DNA of 64,000 bases, taken from positions 124,001-188,000 of the forward strand of contig JAHDKI010000009.1 of NCBI GenBank assembly GCA_018436925.1, in the 5' to 3' direction. Position numbers and translations under genes: made by a program. Position 1 is the stretch's first letter, and each line of letters opens with the position of its first letter. The notes beneath the pieces were generated by a model. The model saw only the letters and a list, made by a program, of their open reading frames with translations. It was not told the origin of the DNA and ran no database searches. Below are positions 50,282 through 59,775 of the stretch, one piece after another. The DNA comes from Syntrophaceae bacterium. GTDB lineage: Bacteria > Desulfobacterota > Syntrophia > Syntrophales > Smithellaceae.

Positions 50282-51343
50282 ATGGTTCGGAAGCGATTTC
50301 TTCCGGCCCTTTTATTCGCTGCGGCGCTCTCCGCTTACGCCTGCTCGAATCATGATGATCCGTCCGGAGGGGATCAAAATCAAGCTGCACGAGAATCGTT
50401 CATTGAGATTATGAACGAAACCCCGCAAGGGATAACGATTCAACAGCCTGATGAAATCTCGCCCGACGTGCGGATTCAAGTCAACGGCAAAACGCTTAAA
50501 AAATCCGATCTGCAAAAGAAAATCCGTCTGAAAATGAAAGATCGTAAAGCTTCTCTTTCGTCAGAAGAGCAAATTAAAATGCAAAAAGACCTGGCCGGGC
50601 AGTTCGTTGATAATTTCATCACCCGGGTCATCTTTTCCGATGAGGCGGATCGATTAGGACTCCGCGCTTCTCAAGACGAAATTGATCGGGAATATGAAAA
50701 AATTCAAGGTCAGCTGCCCCCGAACAAGCGCCTGGACGACTATTTCAGGGAGAATGACATTACACACGAAGATATTGTTTTGGATATCCGGATTCGTAAA
50801 CTCATGGCGATGGAAACGGCGGGGCTTTCCAAACCGTCGAAAACGGACATCGAGCGTTTTTACGAGGAGCATCGGGAGCGTTTTGTCATCGGCCGGACGG
50901 TTCATGTCCGGCACATTCTGCTGGCGCTCAATCCCGGCGAGGAAGCCGCCTCGCGCCAAGCGAAAAAAAAGAAAATCGAAGAAATCAGAAGCAGGTTGAC
51001 GGCAGGCGAGGATTTTGCCGAGCTGGCGGCGTTATATTCGGATTGCCCAAGCAAAGAAAAAGGCGGAGATTTGGGACTCATCAAAATCGGACAGACTGTT
51101 CGTCCTTTTGAAAAAGCGGCTTTCTCTCAGGAGGTCATGGCCATTGGCGAAGTGGTCAGCACGGAATACGGTCACCATATAATACAGGTGATCGAGAGTC
51201 ATCCGGAAAAAGTGATGGCGCTTTCGGAGGTGCGCGATCGGATCGCGGAGTATTTGGCCAAGCAAAACGAAATGGACGCTTTTGCCGCGCTCAACGATCG
51301 GTTGAGAAAAAAAGCGGTGATTGTTCATAACAGACAGCCATGA
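50282..51343 (+). CDS. PpiC-type peptidyl-prolyl isomerase/foldase lipoprotein
   Basis: A 353-residue exported foldase. The signal peptide ends in a lipobox around SAYAC, so the protein is lipid-anchored. A SurA-like N-terminal helical region (about 60-190) is followed by a parvulin domain (about 200-300) with VHVRHILLAL, GEDFAELAALYSDCPS, GGDLGLIKIGQTVRPFEKAA and a closing YGHHIIQV. Such proteins help fold outer-membrane or surface proteins. ATG 50282 has an AAAGGA site ten bases upstream. ATG 50249 would put 11 charged residues before the signal peptide. It overlaps the next gene by four bases. Confidence 0.85.
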   Translation: MVRKRFLPALLFAAALSAYACSNHDDPSGGDQNQAARESFIEIMNETPQGITIQQPDEISPDVRIQVNGKTLKKSDLQKKIRLKMKDRKASLSSEEQIKMQKDLAGQFVDNFITRVIFSDEADRLGLRASQDEIDREYEKIQGQLPPNKRLDDYFRENDITHEDIVLDIRIRKLMAMETAGLSKPSKTDIERFYEEHRERFVIGRTVHVRHILLALNPGEEAASRQAKKKKIEEIRSRLTAGEDFAELAALYSDCPSKEKGGDLGLIKIGQTVRPFEKAAFSQEVMAIGEVVSTEYGHHIIQVIESHPEKVMALSEVRDRIAEYLAKQNEMDAFAALNDRLRKKAVIVHNRQP

Positions 51344-52242
51344 GAATTCGAAAAGCAGGCAAAATTGATGAAGGATTGTGGCTTTTGGGGACGCCGGAGT
51401 CCTGCGTTTATCTTTTGGAAGGTCAGAGCGCATCGGCTTTGGTGACCGCGGCGATGCCCTATGTTTTGCCGGAGCTATTGGAGCAATTCAGGCGATTCGG
51501 CATCCGCGAGGACACGATACAACACCTTCTGATTCTGCATGCCCATTTTGATCATGTCGGCATTGCCCCGTTTATGAAGAGGCGTCATCCGGATCTGAAA
51601 TTATACGCATCGGCCAGAGCCTGGGAAGTTTTGCGAAATCCGCGCGCTTTGGACGTGATGGAAATGTTTACAAAGAAAGTCGCCGATCGACTGGGGGGCG
51701 AAAAGCGTTTCGGGAACTGGACCGGTCTGGACTGGCGCTGGAGCGCCGATCTGGCCTCGTCGGGCGTGGTTCTGGAGGATAAACAGGAGCTGGATTTAGG
51801 GGGACTAACACTAGAAATTCTTTCGACCCCGGGGCATTCCTCCTGTTCGATATCGGCTTATGTCCCGTCTTTAAAAGCTTTGTTTCCGTCGGATGCGGCG
51901 GCGATTCCTTACGAAGAAGAATTCATAATCGCTGCGGGCTCCAGCATGGAAACCTTTGTGCGAAGCCTCGAAAAACTGGGCAAGAAAGAAACCCGGCTCG
52001 TTTGCGCGGATCATTACGGTTGCATTGCCGGAGAGCCTGCGGCCGATTTTATCGAAAAAAGCCTGAAGGCCACCCTCGACATGCAGCAACTGCTCGCCCA
52101 AACGATGAAGGAAGAAGCTTCTCTTGCGGCGGCCGCGCGAAAGCTGGTCGAAAGGCACTTCAACCTGCGGCCGGATTATTTCGTGGATCCGGCGATTCTT
52201 ATGGTCACCTACGAGAAAATGCTCAAACAATACGTCCGATGA
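51340..52242 (+). CDS. Metallo-beta-lactamase fold hydrolase
   Basis: A 300-residue MBL-fold protein with the metal motif LHAHFDHVG near residue 67, a second histidine in STPGHSSCS and a later aspartate in FPSDAAA. The C-terminal about 70 residues are helical. The family is very broad (glyoxalase II-like, RNases, quorum-quenching lactonases), and nothing here defines the substrate. Its start overlaps the foldase stop (ATGA), indicating co-expression. It is convergent with panB, 13 bases apart. Confidence 0.8.
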   Translation: MRIRKAGKIDEGLWLLGTPESCVYLLEGQSASALVTAAMPYVLPELLEQFRRFGIREDTIQHLLILHAHFDHVGIAPFMKRRHPDLKLYASARAWEVLRNPRALDVMEMFTKKVADRLGGEKRFGNWTGLDWRWSADLASSGVVLEDKQELDLGGLTLEILSTPGHSSCSISAYVPSLKALFPSDAAAIPYEEEFIIAAGSSMETFVRSLEKLGKKETRLVCADHYGCIAGEPAADFIEKSLKATLDMQQLLAQTMKEEASLAAAARKLVERHFNLRPDYFVDPAILMVTYEKMLKQYVR

Positions 52243-52255
52243 TGTAAAGTCGGGC

Positions 52256-53074
52256 TCACTTGAAACTGTGGTCCGCATCCGGAAAGACGCCCTCTTTGAC
52301 TTCCGAGATATAGGCCTTGACGGCCTTTTTGATGTCCTGGCTCATGTTGGCGTATTTCTTAACAAATTTAGGAGACAGCCGCTCGAACATGCCCAGCATG
52401 TCGTTGATCACCAGAACCTGACCGTCGCAATGGACGCCGGCGCCGATCCCGATCGTGGGAATGGTCAGCAGACCGGTAATTTCCGCCGCAAGTTTTTCCG
52501 GCACGCATTCCAAAACCAGCGAAAACGCGCCTGCCGCTTCAAGCGCCTGGGCGTCGGAAATCATCTTCTGTGCCGCGTCTTCTTTCTTGCCCTGAACCTT
52601 ATAGCCGCCCAACTGATGGATCGATTGAGGCGTCAGCCCAAGATGCGCCATAACCGGCACGCCGGCGCAGGTCAGCTTATAAACCGTCTCCGCCAGGTCC
52701 TCTCCGCCTTCGAGCTTGACGGCCTGAGCGTCGGCTTCTTTGAGAAAACGGCCGGCATTGGCCAGAGCATCAGCCGGAGAAATTTGGTAGGACAAAAACG
52801 GCATATCGGCCACGATGAGGGCTTTTTTAGCGCCGCGTGCCACTGCGCGCGTATGATGCAGCATATCCTCCATCGTCACGGGCAACGTGGTGTCATAGCC
52901 CAAAACGACGTTTCCCAGGGAGTCTCCAACCAGAATAACGTCGATTTCACAGTCGTCCATCAGGGAAGCCATATTATAATCATATGCGGTCAACATACTG
53001 ATTTTTTCTCCCTGAACCTTCATTTTTTTGATGTCCAGAATGGTTTTCCGCGAAATTTTAGTCTGCGTGCTCAT
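52256..53074 (-). CDS. panB: 3-methyl-2-oxobutanoate hydroxymethyltransferase
   Basis: Uses 5,10-methylene-THF to form ketopantoate, the first step of pantothenate and coenzyme A synthesis. The 272-residue product has the KISMLTAYDYNMA start, the metal-binding VGDSLGNVVLGYDTT and VKLEGG motifs, and PTIGIGAG near the C-terminus. It is the second gene of a two-gene minus-strand operon and overlaps the DUF2520 gene by four bases. panC and panD are not in the window. Confidence 0.96.
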   Translation of the reverse strand: MSTQTKISRKTILDIKKMKVQGEKISMLTAYDYNMASLMDDCEIDVILVGDSLGNVVLGYDTTLPVTMEDMLHHTRAVARGAKKALIVADMPFLSYQISPADALANAGRFLKEADAQAVKLEGGEDLAETVYKLTCAGVPVMAHLGLTPQSIHQLGGYKVQGKKEDAAQKMISDAQALEAAGAFSLVLECVPEKLAAEITGLLTIPTIGIGAGVHCDGQVLVINDMLGMFERLSPKFVKKYANMSQDIKKAVKAYISEVKEGVFPDADHSFK

Positions 53075-53958
53075 ACGTTGCTCCTTTTAAAAAAATGGGA
53101 AATGGTTTTGGCCTGCCCAGCGGTGATGGTTTTTTTTTGCAAGGCGAGTTTTGTCGTCAGGTCGCCCAGCAGACGATACATCGGAAGATATTCCGGCGCA
53201 CAGTCGGTAAGCGCGAGGATATGCTTTTGAAGGGTTTCCAGGTCGCCTCGCGCGACCGGGCCGGTCAGGGCTTGAACCGCGCCGTGTTGTTGGATGTTTT
53301 TCATGCTTCCGGAAACGAGAGGCAAAAAAGCTTTGCGGGCGTCTTCCTCAGGAATGCCGCAAGCGCGGCAAAGCGTTTCAACGCAAGACATCAGGCAGAC
53401 GAAATAATTTGAGGCAATGCAGGCCGCTGCGTGATAAAGAGGCTTTTGATCGGCCCGAATGCGAAGGGGAATCCCTTTAAAATCCGAGACGAGACGGCCC
53501 GCGACGGTTTTGGCTCCGCGTGCGACCGTCATTCCGAAGTAGCTTCCCGGAAGGCTTTCAACCGCTCCTTCGATGGACGAAAAGCTTTGCAGCGGATGGA
53601 TGCAGCCTACGTAGGCGCCGGCTTTGTTTGCCGAAGCCAGAAGGTCTAATCCGCCCGCTCCGCTGACATGAAACACGTAGCGGCCGGAAACGGCCGGATT
53701 TGACGAGAGCTCAGCGCAGGCGCTTTGTATAAGCCCGTCCGGCGTGGTGATTAAAAAACACTCGGCTTTCGGGGCCAGCGCGGAGGTTTTGACCTTTGCG
53801 ACCGGGCCCAGGAATTTTACCGCTCTTTTGATAGAGGCCGCACGCGGATCCGAGACGGCCGCAATGCGGTGACCGGCTTTTTGCAGCAGGACCGCCATTG
53901 CGGTTCCGACCATGCCCGCTCCGATGATTGCAAAAGTTATTGGCGTTGTTTTTTTCAT
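53071..53958 (-). CDS. Rossmann-fold DUF2520-domain oxidoreductase-like protein
   Basis: A 295-residue protein with an N-terminal NAD(P)-binding Rossmann domain (IIGAGMVGTAMAVLL near residue 10) related to the F420-oxidoreductase/ProC fold. A C-terminal helical DUF2520 domain (about 135-290) contains HPLQSF and an AACIASNYFVCLM stretch. Such proteins are found near pantothenate genes and could reduce ketopantoate in place of PanE. That is inference from position only. Its start is the ATG at 53958. A second in-frame ATG lies in the terminator hairpin loop upstream and would add ten residues. The start lies ten bases after a T-run (see the leader). Confidence 0.75.
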   Translation of the reverse strand: MKKTTPITFAIIGAGMVGTAMAVLLQKAGHRIAAVSDPRAASIKRAVKFLGPVAKVKTSALAPKAECFLITTPDGLIQSACAELSSNPAVSGRYVFHVSGAGGLDLLASANKAGAYVGCIHPLQSFSSIEGAVESLPGSYFGMTVARGAKTVAGRLVSDFKGIPLRIRADQKPLYHAAACIASNYFVCLMSCVETLCRACGIPEEDARKAFLPLVSGSMKNIQQHGAVQALTGPVARGDLETLQKHILALTDCAPEYLPMYRLLGDLTTKLALQKKTITAGQAKTISHFFKRSNV

Positions 53959-53964
53959 GGCTCG

Positions 53965-54001
53965 AATAAAAAAGGCCTTCCTCAGCATGACCGGAAGGCC
54001 T
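53965..54001 (-). terminator. Attenuator-like terminator in the DUF2520-panB leader
   Basis: On the minus strand AGGCCTTCC pairs with GGAAGGCCT (9 bp) and is followed by TTTTTT, only ten bases before the start codon at 53958. A preceding hairpin CCTGT/ACAGG (plus positions 53999-54013) overlaps its 5' arm by three bases. A third hairpin, CCACCG/CGGTGG, lies at 54031-54052. Confidence 0.65.
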
Positions 54002-54057
54002 GTGTCCGACAGGGTTGACCGTCTCAGTCGCCACCGGAGATCCAAGCGGTGGAAAGG

Positions 54058-54086
54058 ACTTAACATACTTACAGAAGCGGCGTCAA
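54058..54086 (-). promoter_or_regulatory. Candidate promoter of the DUF2520-panB leader
   Basis: On the minus strand TTGACG (plus 54081-54086), a 17-base spacer and a poor -10 TTAAGT. Initiation near 54052 would give about 95 bases of leader containing three hairpins. The -35 is good, the -10 weak. Confidence 0.3.
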
Positions 54087-54166
54087 ACCCTATTTCCGAT
54101 AGGTTTTGATGCAAAGCCCCTTGTTTTTGAAGCAAGGCTTCGATATAGGAACAACAAGGAGAACGG

Positions 54167-54814
54167 ATGCGCAAAGAAGTCGACTTAATGCTGTTTGATT
54201 TTGACGGCACGCTCGTGGATACGGCGGCGGATCTGGCCTGCGCGGTGAACCACGCGCTTGAGAAATTGAACTTGCCGCCCAAGCCGGAAATCCAGATTAT
54301 CGGATATGTCGGAGACGGCGTCAGACAGCTTATTTCCCGCGCGATCGGAGAAGCAAACGCAGACAGCATCGATACAGCGCTTGGCCACTTTACGGAATAC
54401 TACGGCGATCATCTGCTCGATAAATCAACATTGTATCCACATGTCAAAGAGACACTGGATTATTTTTCAATGAAGAAAAAGGTGATCCTGACCAACAAGC
54501 GTCTGCGTTTCACAAAAATCATTGCCGACGCGCTGGGCATCACGCCTTATTTTGACGACATGGTCGGGGCGGACTCCACGCCCTATCTGAAGCCGGATCC
54601 CCGAATCGTTGATTATGTTTTGCTCCGGCATGGCGCGGCAAGAGATAGAACCGTAATCATCGGCGATGGAACAAATGATGTCGCCGTGGCGCGAAACGCC
54701 GGAGTTTCCTGTGCGGCGCTATTAAACGGACTGGGGGCCAGAGAAGCCCTGCTGGCGATGAAACCGGATTTCTGCTGCGAAAGTCTTCTGGAGATTCAAT
54801 CGATATTTTATTGA
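54167..54814 (+). CDS. HAD-superfamily phosphatase, phosphoglycolate phosphatase-like
   Basis: A 215-residue HAD hydrolase with nucleophile motif I FDFDGTLVDT, a helical cap (about 20-85), motif II with TNK in VILTNKRL, and motif III/IV VIIGDGTNDVAVARNAG. This is the Gph-like architecture that removes 2-phosphoglycolate or similar metabolites, but the true substrate of such enzymes is often different. An AAGGAGAA ribosome site precedes the ATG. Its stop overlaps an in-frame TTG of tilS, so the two are linked. Candidate promoter elements TTGTTT/TATAGG are at 54121-54149. Confidence 0.85.
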   Translation: MRKEVDLMLFDFDGTLVDTAADLACAVNHALEKLNLPPKPEIQIIGYVGDGVRQLISRAIGEANADSIDTALGHFTEYYGDHLLDKSTLYPHVKETLDYFSMKKKVILTNKRLRFTKIIADALGITPYFDDMVGADSTPYLKPDPRIVDYVLLRHGAARDRTVIIGDGTNDVAVARNAGVSCAALLNGLGAREALLAMKPDFCCESLLEIQSIFY

Positions 54815-54816
54815 CG

Positions 54817-56250
54817 ATGCTGGATAAGATAAATCGTTTCATAAAAGAAAACGGGCTTATTGACCCGAAAGACCGCGTGCTTGTGGCCCTTTCGGGCGGA
54901 CCGGATTCCTGTGCGCTGTTGCTTGTATTGATGCGACTGGCGGGTCCGCTTGGTCTCACTGTCGCCGCGGCGCATTTTAATCACGAAAGCCGCCTGGACG
55001 AATCCGATCAGGACGAGGCGTTTTGCCGCGATCTGGCCCAATCATTCGGCGCGGCATTTTTTTCAGAGGCGATGGGCGGGGCGCAAAAACCGCGCGGCTG
55101 GTCGACGGAGGAGTTCTACCGGCAAAAGCGATATGATTTTCTGCGCATAACAGCCGCGCAGTGGGGGGCGGATAAAATCGCGCTCGGGCATCATCTCGGA
55201 GACCAGGCCGAAACCGTTTTGCTCAATCTAATTCGCGGCGGCGGTCCGGCGGGCTTGAGAGGATTTCTGCCGATCAGGGACGGCCTCTTCGTTCGACCGC
55301 TCATGGAGACCTCCCGATCGGAGATTGAAATCTTTCTGGAAAGCGAAGGTCTTGCCTGGCGACGGGATCTTTCAAACCAAAGCGATGCGCACTTGCGAAA
55401 CCGGGTTCGCCTGGAACTGATCCCGTTATTAAAGAAGCGATTCAACCCATCCATTGAAAAAACCCTTGCCCGCTGCGCAGAGATATTTCGTCTCGAAAAC
55501 GAGTATATCCGGAACATGACGGACCAAGCGATGGCCGATCATCTCATCCGCAATGAAGACGGCAGCATCGAATTCCCGGTTTGCGCGTTTTTGGCTCTGC
55601 CTCCGGCCTTGCGCAATCGCATGGCAAAAAAAATTCTGGAGTCTTTCAGCGTCGAATCTGAAAGACTGTGCGGCGGCGCGTCATTTCGACATGTCCAAGC
55701 CCTGAATCGATTGGCGGAATCCTCGCCGACAGGCAAGTGGATAGCCCTGCCCGGTGCAGTGCAAGCCCACAAAGACTATGACCGGATCATTGTCCGCCGC
55801 GGGCGGCAGGAGTTCACAGCCGGCTTTTCATACCCTGTGACATTGCCGGGAAAGCTGGTCATTGAAGAGACGGGACAAGAAATGCTCTTTATGATAGGAA
55901 CGCCTGACGACGTGGATTTTTCCAACGCGCAGCGCGTTTGCCTTGATCTGGATCGTATTGTGTTTCCTGTTCTGGCGAGAAATCGCCGCCGGGGGGACAA
56001 AATGCAGCCTTTGGGCATGGAAGGAACCAGAAAAGTCCATGATTTATTCATCGACAGGAAAATTCCGCGTTCTGTAAGAGATCGAATTGTTTTATTGTCG
56101 GATGATGAATCGGTGATCTGGATCGACGGGTTTCCGCCGGCCGAGCGGGTGAGCATTTCGCCTGCGACCCGGCGTGTTCTGATCATTGGAAATAGCGGAT
56201 GTCCGCCAAGGAAAGGACCCGGAGCACAACAGAGAAAAGATTTGAGTTAA
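54817..56250 (+). CDS. tilS: tRNA(Ile)-lysidine synthase
   Basis: Converts C34 of the AUA-reading tRNA-Ile to lysidine, changing both charging and decoding. The 477-residue product has the PP-loop SGGPDSCALL near residue 27. It also contains HFNHESRLDESDQDE, GHHLGDQAETVLLNLIRGGG and the C-terminal TilS domain with FPVLARNRRRGDKM and FIDRKIPRSVRDRI. ATG 54817 gives MLDKINRF. A TTG at 54811 overlaps the preceding stop. ftsH follows 52 bases later, an arrangement common in many bacteria. Confidence 0.93.
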   Translation: MLDKINRFIKENGLIDPKDRVLVALSGGPDSCALLLVLMRLAGPLGLTVAAAHFNHESRLDESDQDEAFCRDLAQSFGAAFFSEAMGGAQKPRGWSTEEFYRQKRYDFLRITAAQWGADKIALGHHLGDQAETVLLNLIRGGGPAGLRGFLPIRDGLFVRPLMETSRSEIEIFLESEGLAWRRDLSNQSDAHLRNRVRLELIPLLKKRFNPSIEKTLARCAEIFRLENEYIRNMTDQAMADHLIRNEDGSIEFPVCAFLALPPALRNRMAKKILESFSVESERLCGGASFRHVQALNRLAESSPTGKWIALPGAVQAHKDYDRIIVRRGRQEFTAGFSYPVTLPGKLVIEETGQEMLFMIGTPDDVDFSNAQRVCLDLDRIVFPVLARNRRRGDKMQPLGMEGTRKVHDLFIDRKIPRSVRDRIVLLSDDESVIWIDGFPPAERVSISPATRRVLIIGNSGCPPRKGPGAQQRKDLS

Positions 56251-56302
56251 ATGAAATAATATTATAAAGATTTCAGCCATCACACGGTAAAGGAGAAAAA
56301 TA

Positions 56303-58114
56303 TTGAATCAGTTCCAAAAAAATGTAGCGCTGGTCTTAACGGTGCTATTGGTGTTTCTGCTGGTCTATCAATTGTTCAACGAGCCGAAAACCGGCTCGAA
56401 GGATATCACATACACGGAGATGCTCTCCTACCTGTCAAGCGGCGAAATTACGGAAGTGACCATTCAAGGGGACATGATCACAGGCAAGCTCGCCAACGGA
56501 AATTCCTTTAAGTCTTTTGCGCCCAAAGACGACGATCTGATCCGTGAATTTCGGGACAAAAAAGTAAAAATCACCGCCAAGCCCAGGGATGAAAATCCCT
56601 GGTATATGATTTTTGCGTCATGGATCCCCTTTCTTCTGCTGATCGGGGTGTGGATTTTTTTCATGCGGCAGATGCAGGCCGGCGGCGGCAAGGCCATGTC
56701 CTTCGGCAAGAGCCGGGCACGGCTCATCACTGACAAATCGAAAAAAGTCACCTTCGAAGACGTGGCCGGCGTTAATGAAGCCAAAGCCGAACTCGAAGAA
56801 GTCATCGACTTTCTCAAGGATCCCAAAAAATACACGAAACTCGGCGGCCGGATTCCCAAAGGTCTTCTTTTGGTCGGGCCTCCCGGAACCGGGAAAACCC
56901 TTCTGGCCCGCGCGATTGCCGGCGAGGCGGATGTCCCGTTTTTGAGCATCAGCGGGTCGGATTTCGTTGAAATGTTTGTGGGTGTGGGGGCGTCCCGCGT
57001 TCGCGATCTATTCAGCCAGGCCAAGAAAAACGCCCCCTGCATCATTTTCATCGATGAAATCGACGCGGTCGGCCGTCATCGAGGCGCCGGCCTGGGAGGC
57101 GGCCATGATGAAAGAGAGCAAACCCTCAATCAACTTCTGGTGGAAATGGACGGTTTTGAATCCAACGAAGGCGTCATCCTGGTTTCGGCCACAAACCGGC
57201 CCGACGTTCTCGATCCGGCGCTTTTAAGGCCGGGGCGGTTCGATCGTCAGGTGGTTGTTCCTTTGCCCGATGTCAAAGGCAGGGAAAAGATTTTTGAGGT
57301 TCACGCCCGCAAAGTGCCGCTGGCGGATGATGTCGATTACGGCGTTCTGGCCAGAGGAACGCCCGGCACGTCGGGCGCCGATATCGAAAATCTCGTCAAC
57401 GAAGCGGTGTTGAATGCGGCGCGTCTTAACAAAGACAAAGTGTCCATGATGGATTTCGAGTTCGCCAAGGATAAAATCCTGATGGGAACGGAAAGAAAGA
57501 GCATGGTCATTTCCGAAACCGAAAAACGCAACACGGCTTATCATGAAGCGGGGCACACTTTGGTTGCCAGACTGATTCCGGGAACAGACCCGATTCATAA
57601 AGTCACGATCATTCCCCGGGGTCGGGCTCTCGGACTGACCCAGCAGTTGCCGATTGATGAAAAACATACCTATGCGAGCCAGTATCTGGAAAACAACATT
57701 TCCATCCTGCTGGGCGGGCGTGCCGCCGAAGAACTCGTTTTGAAAGATTTTACAACCGGCGCGGGCAACGACATCGAACGGGCGACCAATCTGGCGCGCA
57801 AGATGGTCTGTGAATGGGGCATGTCAAAAAAACTCGGCCCGCTGAGTTACGGCAAAAAAGAAGAGCAGATTTTCCTGGGACGTGAGTTTGCCACACATAA
57901 GGACTATTCGGAAGAAACGGCAAAAAGCATCGACGAAGAAGTCATGTCCATCGTCAAGAGAAATTACGACCGGGCCGTCACGCTTCTTAAGGATCATATT
58001 GACATTCTTCACCGGATGTCCGCTGAACTGTTGGAAAAAGAAGTCTTAAACGGGACGGAAATCGATGCCATTATCGGCACGGCCCTGCCGGCCCAGACGG
58101 AGCAGGCCTCGTAG
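56303..58114 (+). CDS. ftsH: ATP-dependent zinc metalloprotease FtsH
   Basis: Membrane-anchored AAA protease that degrades misfolded membrane and regulatory proteins. The 603-residue product has two N-terminal transmembrane helices (about 7-25 and 106-125), the periplasmic FtsH_ext region between them, Walker [11 protein letters not shown] near residue 195, [10 protein letters not shown] and SRH motif RPGRFDRQV. The zinc site HEAGH has H414, E415 and H418. Initiation is at TTG 56303 with an AAAGGAG site eight bases upstream. A plausible -10 TATAAA at 56263-56268 lies before it. It heads the folP-acpS-tsaE-lysC run. Confidence 0.97.
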   Translation: MNQFQKNVALVLTVLLVFLLVYQLFNEPKTGSKDITYTEMLSYLSSGEITEVTIQGDMITGKLANGNSFKSFAPKDDDLIREFRDKKVKITAKPRDENPWYMIFASWIPFLLLIGVWIFFMRQMQAGGGKAMSFGKSRARLITDKSKKVTFEDVAGVNEAKAELEEVIDFLKDPKKYTKLGGRIPKGLLLVGPPGTGKTLLARAIAGEADVPFLSISGSDFVEMFVGVGASRVRDLFSQAKKNAPCIIFIDEIDAVGRHRGAGLGGGHDEREQTLNQLLVEMDGFESNEGVILVSATNRPDVLDPALLRPGRFDRQVVVPLPDVKGREKIFEVHARKVPLADDVDYGVLARGTPGTSGADIENLVNEAVLNAARLNKDKVSMMDFEFAKDKILMGTERKSMVISETEKRNTAYHEAGHTLVARLIPGTDPIHKVTIIPRGRALGLTQQLPIDEKHTYASQYLENNISILLGGRAAEELVLKDFTTGAGNDIERATNLARKMVCEWGMSKKLGPLSYGKKEEQIFLGREFATHKDYSEETAKSIDEEVMSIVKRNYDRAVTLLKDHIDILHRMSAELLEKEVLNGTEIDAIIGTALPAQTEQAS

Positions 58115-58161
58115 CGGGCCGGTTCAGACATGATTTCTAATCTCGTTCCGGGTGAGCCTGC

Positions 58162-59355
58162 TTGAGAATCGTAAGTATTCAAAGTTATGAGGAAATTTGC
58201 GAAACATTGCGGGCCGTCGGCGTCGATCCATACGGTATCGGCCTCATGGCAAAAAAGGCTTGCCATGTCAATTTGCTGATCCAGAACCAGTCCTGCAAAG
58301 TCGCCAACATTCTCAAACAGGAAATGCTTTCGCTGGGGGGGGATGCCGCAGTTGCGCGCGGCTCCGTCTCGTGCAGCCTGGAGAAAACCGATGTGCTTCT
58401 CATGGGAACGCGCAAGCAACTGGATTTCCTCACAGACAGGCTGGCAAGACAGCCATTTGGTCTTGCCGACCTCGGAGAAGAAATCGGCCGGGTTTTGGAA
58501 AACCATATCCGCAGTGCATTCGTCTGGAAGACTTCGCGTCGCGAGATTGATCTTTCGGACCGCACACAAATCATGGGCATACTCAATGTGACCCCGGATT
58601 CCTTTTCCGACGGAAACCTGTATCTTGATCCGGAAAAAGCGATCGATGCCGCCCTTAAAATGGCCGATGACGGAGCGGATATTATCGACGTCGGCGGAGA
58701 ATCCACGCGCCCGGGCGCAAAGCCCGTTTCTGTCGACGAGGAAGTCAGGCGAGTGACGCCGGTTATTGAAGCGATCTGCAAGAAAACCTCTCTGCCGGTT
58801 TCCGTGGACACCACCAAAGCGGACGTGGCTCAAAAAGCCATGGAGGCGGGCGCTGAAATCGTCAATGATATCAGTTCACTTAACTCAGACAGCCGAATGG
58901 CGGAGACCGTTTCGCACCTCAAACCGGCGCTGATTTTAATGCATATGCGCGGGACACCCGAAACGATGCAGGCAGGCGATCTCCATTATGACGACTTAAT
59001 GGGTGAGATTGTCTTCTTTCTTCAAAAAGCGGTGGATCGCGCCCTTAAAGCGGGCCTGGACAGAGAAAACCTGGTGATCGATCCGGGGATCGGATTCGGC
59101 AAAACGCCGGAAGATAATCTCAAGATTCTGAAGAATCTTTCCGAATTGAAAAGCCTGGGATTGCCGATTCTGGTCGGCTCGTCAAGAAAATCGTTCATCG
59201 GCTCGATAACCGGCGAAGAGCCGCACAAGAGGCTGGAAGGAACCGCCGCATCGGTTGCAGCCGCCATTTACGGCGGAAGTCGGATTATCCGGGTTCATGA
59301 TGTGGCGGCCATGAAGAAAGTCGCGGCGCTTACCGATGCGATCATCAAGGCTTGA
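58162..59355 (+). CDS. folP: Dihydropteroate synthase with N-terminal extension
   Basis: Joins hydroxymethyl-dihydropterin pyrophosphate (from FolK, 16937) to p-aminobenzoate. The 397-residue product is about 120 residues longer than usual. The TIM-barrel DHPS domain starts near residue 137 with IMGILNVTPDSFSDG, then DIIDVGGESTRPGA, IDPGIGFGKTPEDN and the final RVHDVAAM. Residues 1-130 form a separate alpha/beta region with cysteines, seen in DHPS of several anaerobes, whose role is unknown. The start is TTG 58162, 47 bases after ftsH. Confidence 0.93.
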   Translation: MRIVSIQSYEEICETLRAVGVDPYGIGLMAKKACHVNLLIQNQSCKVANILKQEMLSLGGDAAVARGSVSCSLEKTDVLLMGTRKQLDFLTDRLARQPFGLADLGEEIGRVLENHIRSAFVWKTSRREIDLSDRTQIMGILNVTPDSFSDGNLYLDPEKAIDAALKMADDGADIIDVGGESTRPGAKPVSVDEEVRRVTPVIEAICKKTSLPVSVDTTKADVAQKAMEAGAEIVNDISSLNSDSRMAETVSHLKPALILMHMRGTPETMQAGDLHYDDLMGEIVFFLQKAVDRALKAGLDRENLVIDPGIGFGKTPEDNLKILKNLSELKSLGLPILVGSSRKSFIGSITGEEPHKRLEGTAASVAAAIYGGSRIIRVHDVAAMKKVAALTDAIIKA

Positions 59356-59370
59356 GAATAGAGGGTGGCG

Positions 59371-59751
59371 ATGATTTACGGCACAGGTATTGATCTGGTG
59401 GATAATCGGCGGATTGAAAAAATCATCGAAAAGTGGGGAGATAAATTTCTGGATCGCATTTTCACGCCCGGAGAAATTGCCTATTGCCGCAAACACGCCC
59501 AGGCCTCCATTCATTTCGGGGCCAGGTTTGCCGCCAAGGAATCCTTTCTCAAGGCGATGGGAATCGGCCTTGGACAGGGTGTGCGACTGCGGGACATCGA
59601 GGTTGCCAATGCGGAAAGCGGGAAACCGGAGCTCATTCTTTCAGGGGAGGCCCACAGGCGGGTTTTGGACGAAGGAATCGCCGATATTCACTTGAGTTTG
59701 ACCCACACGGAAAAATACGCTTCAGCATTTGTCCTGTTGGAAAAAAAATAA
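59371..59751 (+). CDS. acpS: Holo-[acyl-carrier-protein] synthase
   Basis: Transfers 4'-phosphopantetheine from coenzyme A to acyl carrier protein. The 126-residue product has the GTGIDLVDNRRIEK start with the metal-binding aspartate, then FAAKESFLKAMG holding the catalytic Lys and Glu. The ATG at 59371 follows GAGGG at five bases, and the GTG at 59365 is less likely. tsaE follows after 24 bases. In many Proteobacteria an nnr gene separates acpS from tsaE, but not here. Confidence 0.93.
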   Translation: MIYGTGIDLVDNRRIEKIIEKWGDKFLDRIFTPGEIAYCRKHAQASIHFGARFAAKESFLKAMGIGLGQGVRLRDIEVANAESGKPELILSGEAHRRVLDEGIADIHLSLTHTEKYASAFVLLEKK

Positions 59752-59775
59752 AAAAATGATAAATGGGCCGCTCCG

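Noticed and set aside
52124..53230. 368-residue plus-strand reading frame opposite panB
   Set aside because: It is the mirror of panB and the DUF2520 gene, with no ribosome site and no recognisable domain.
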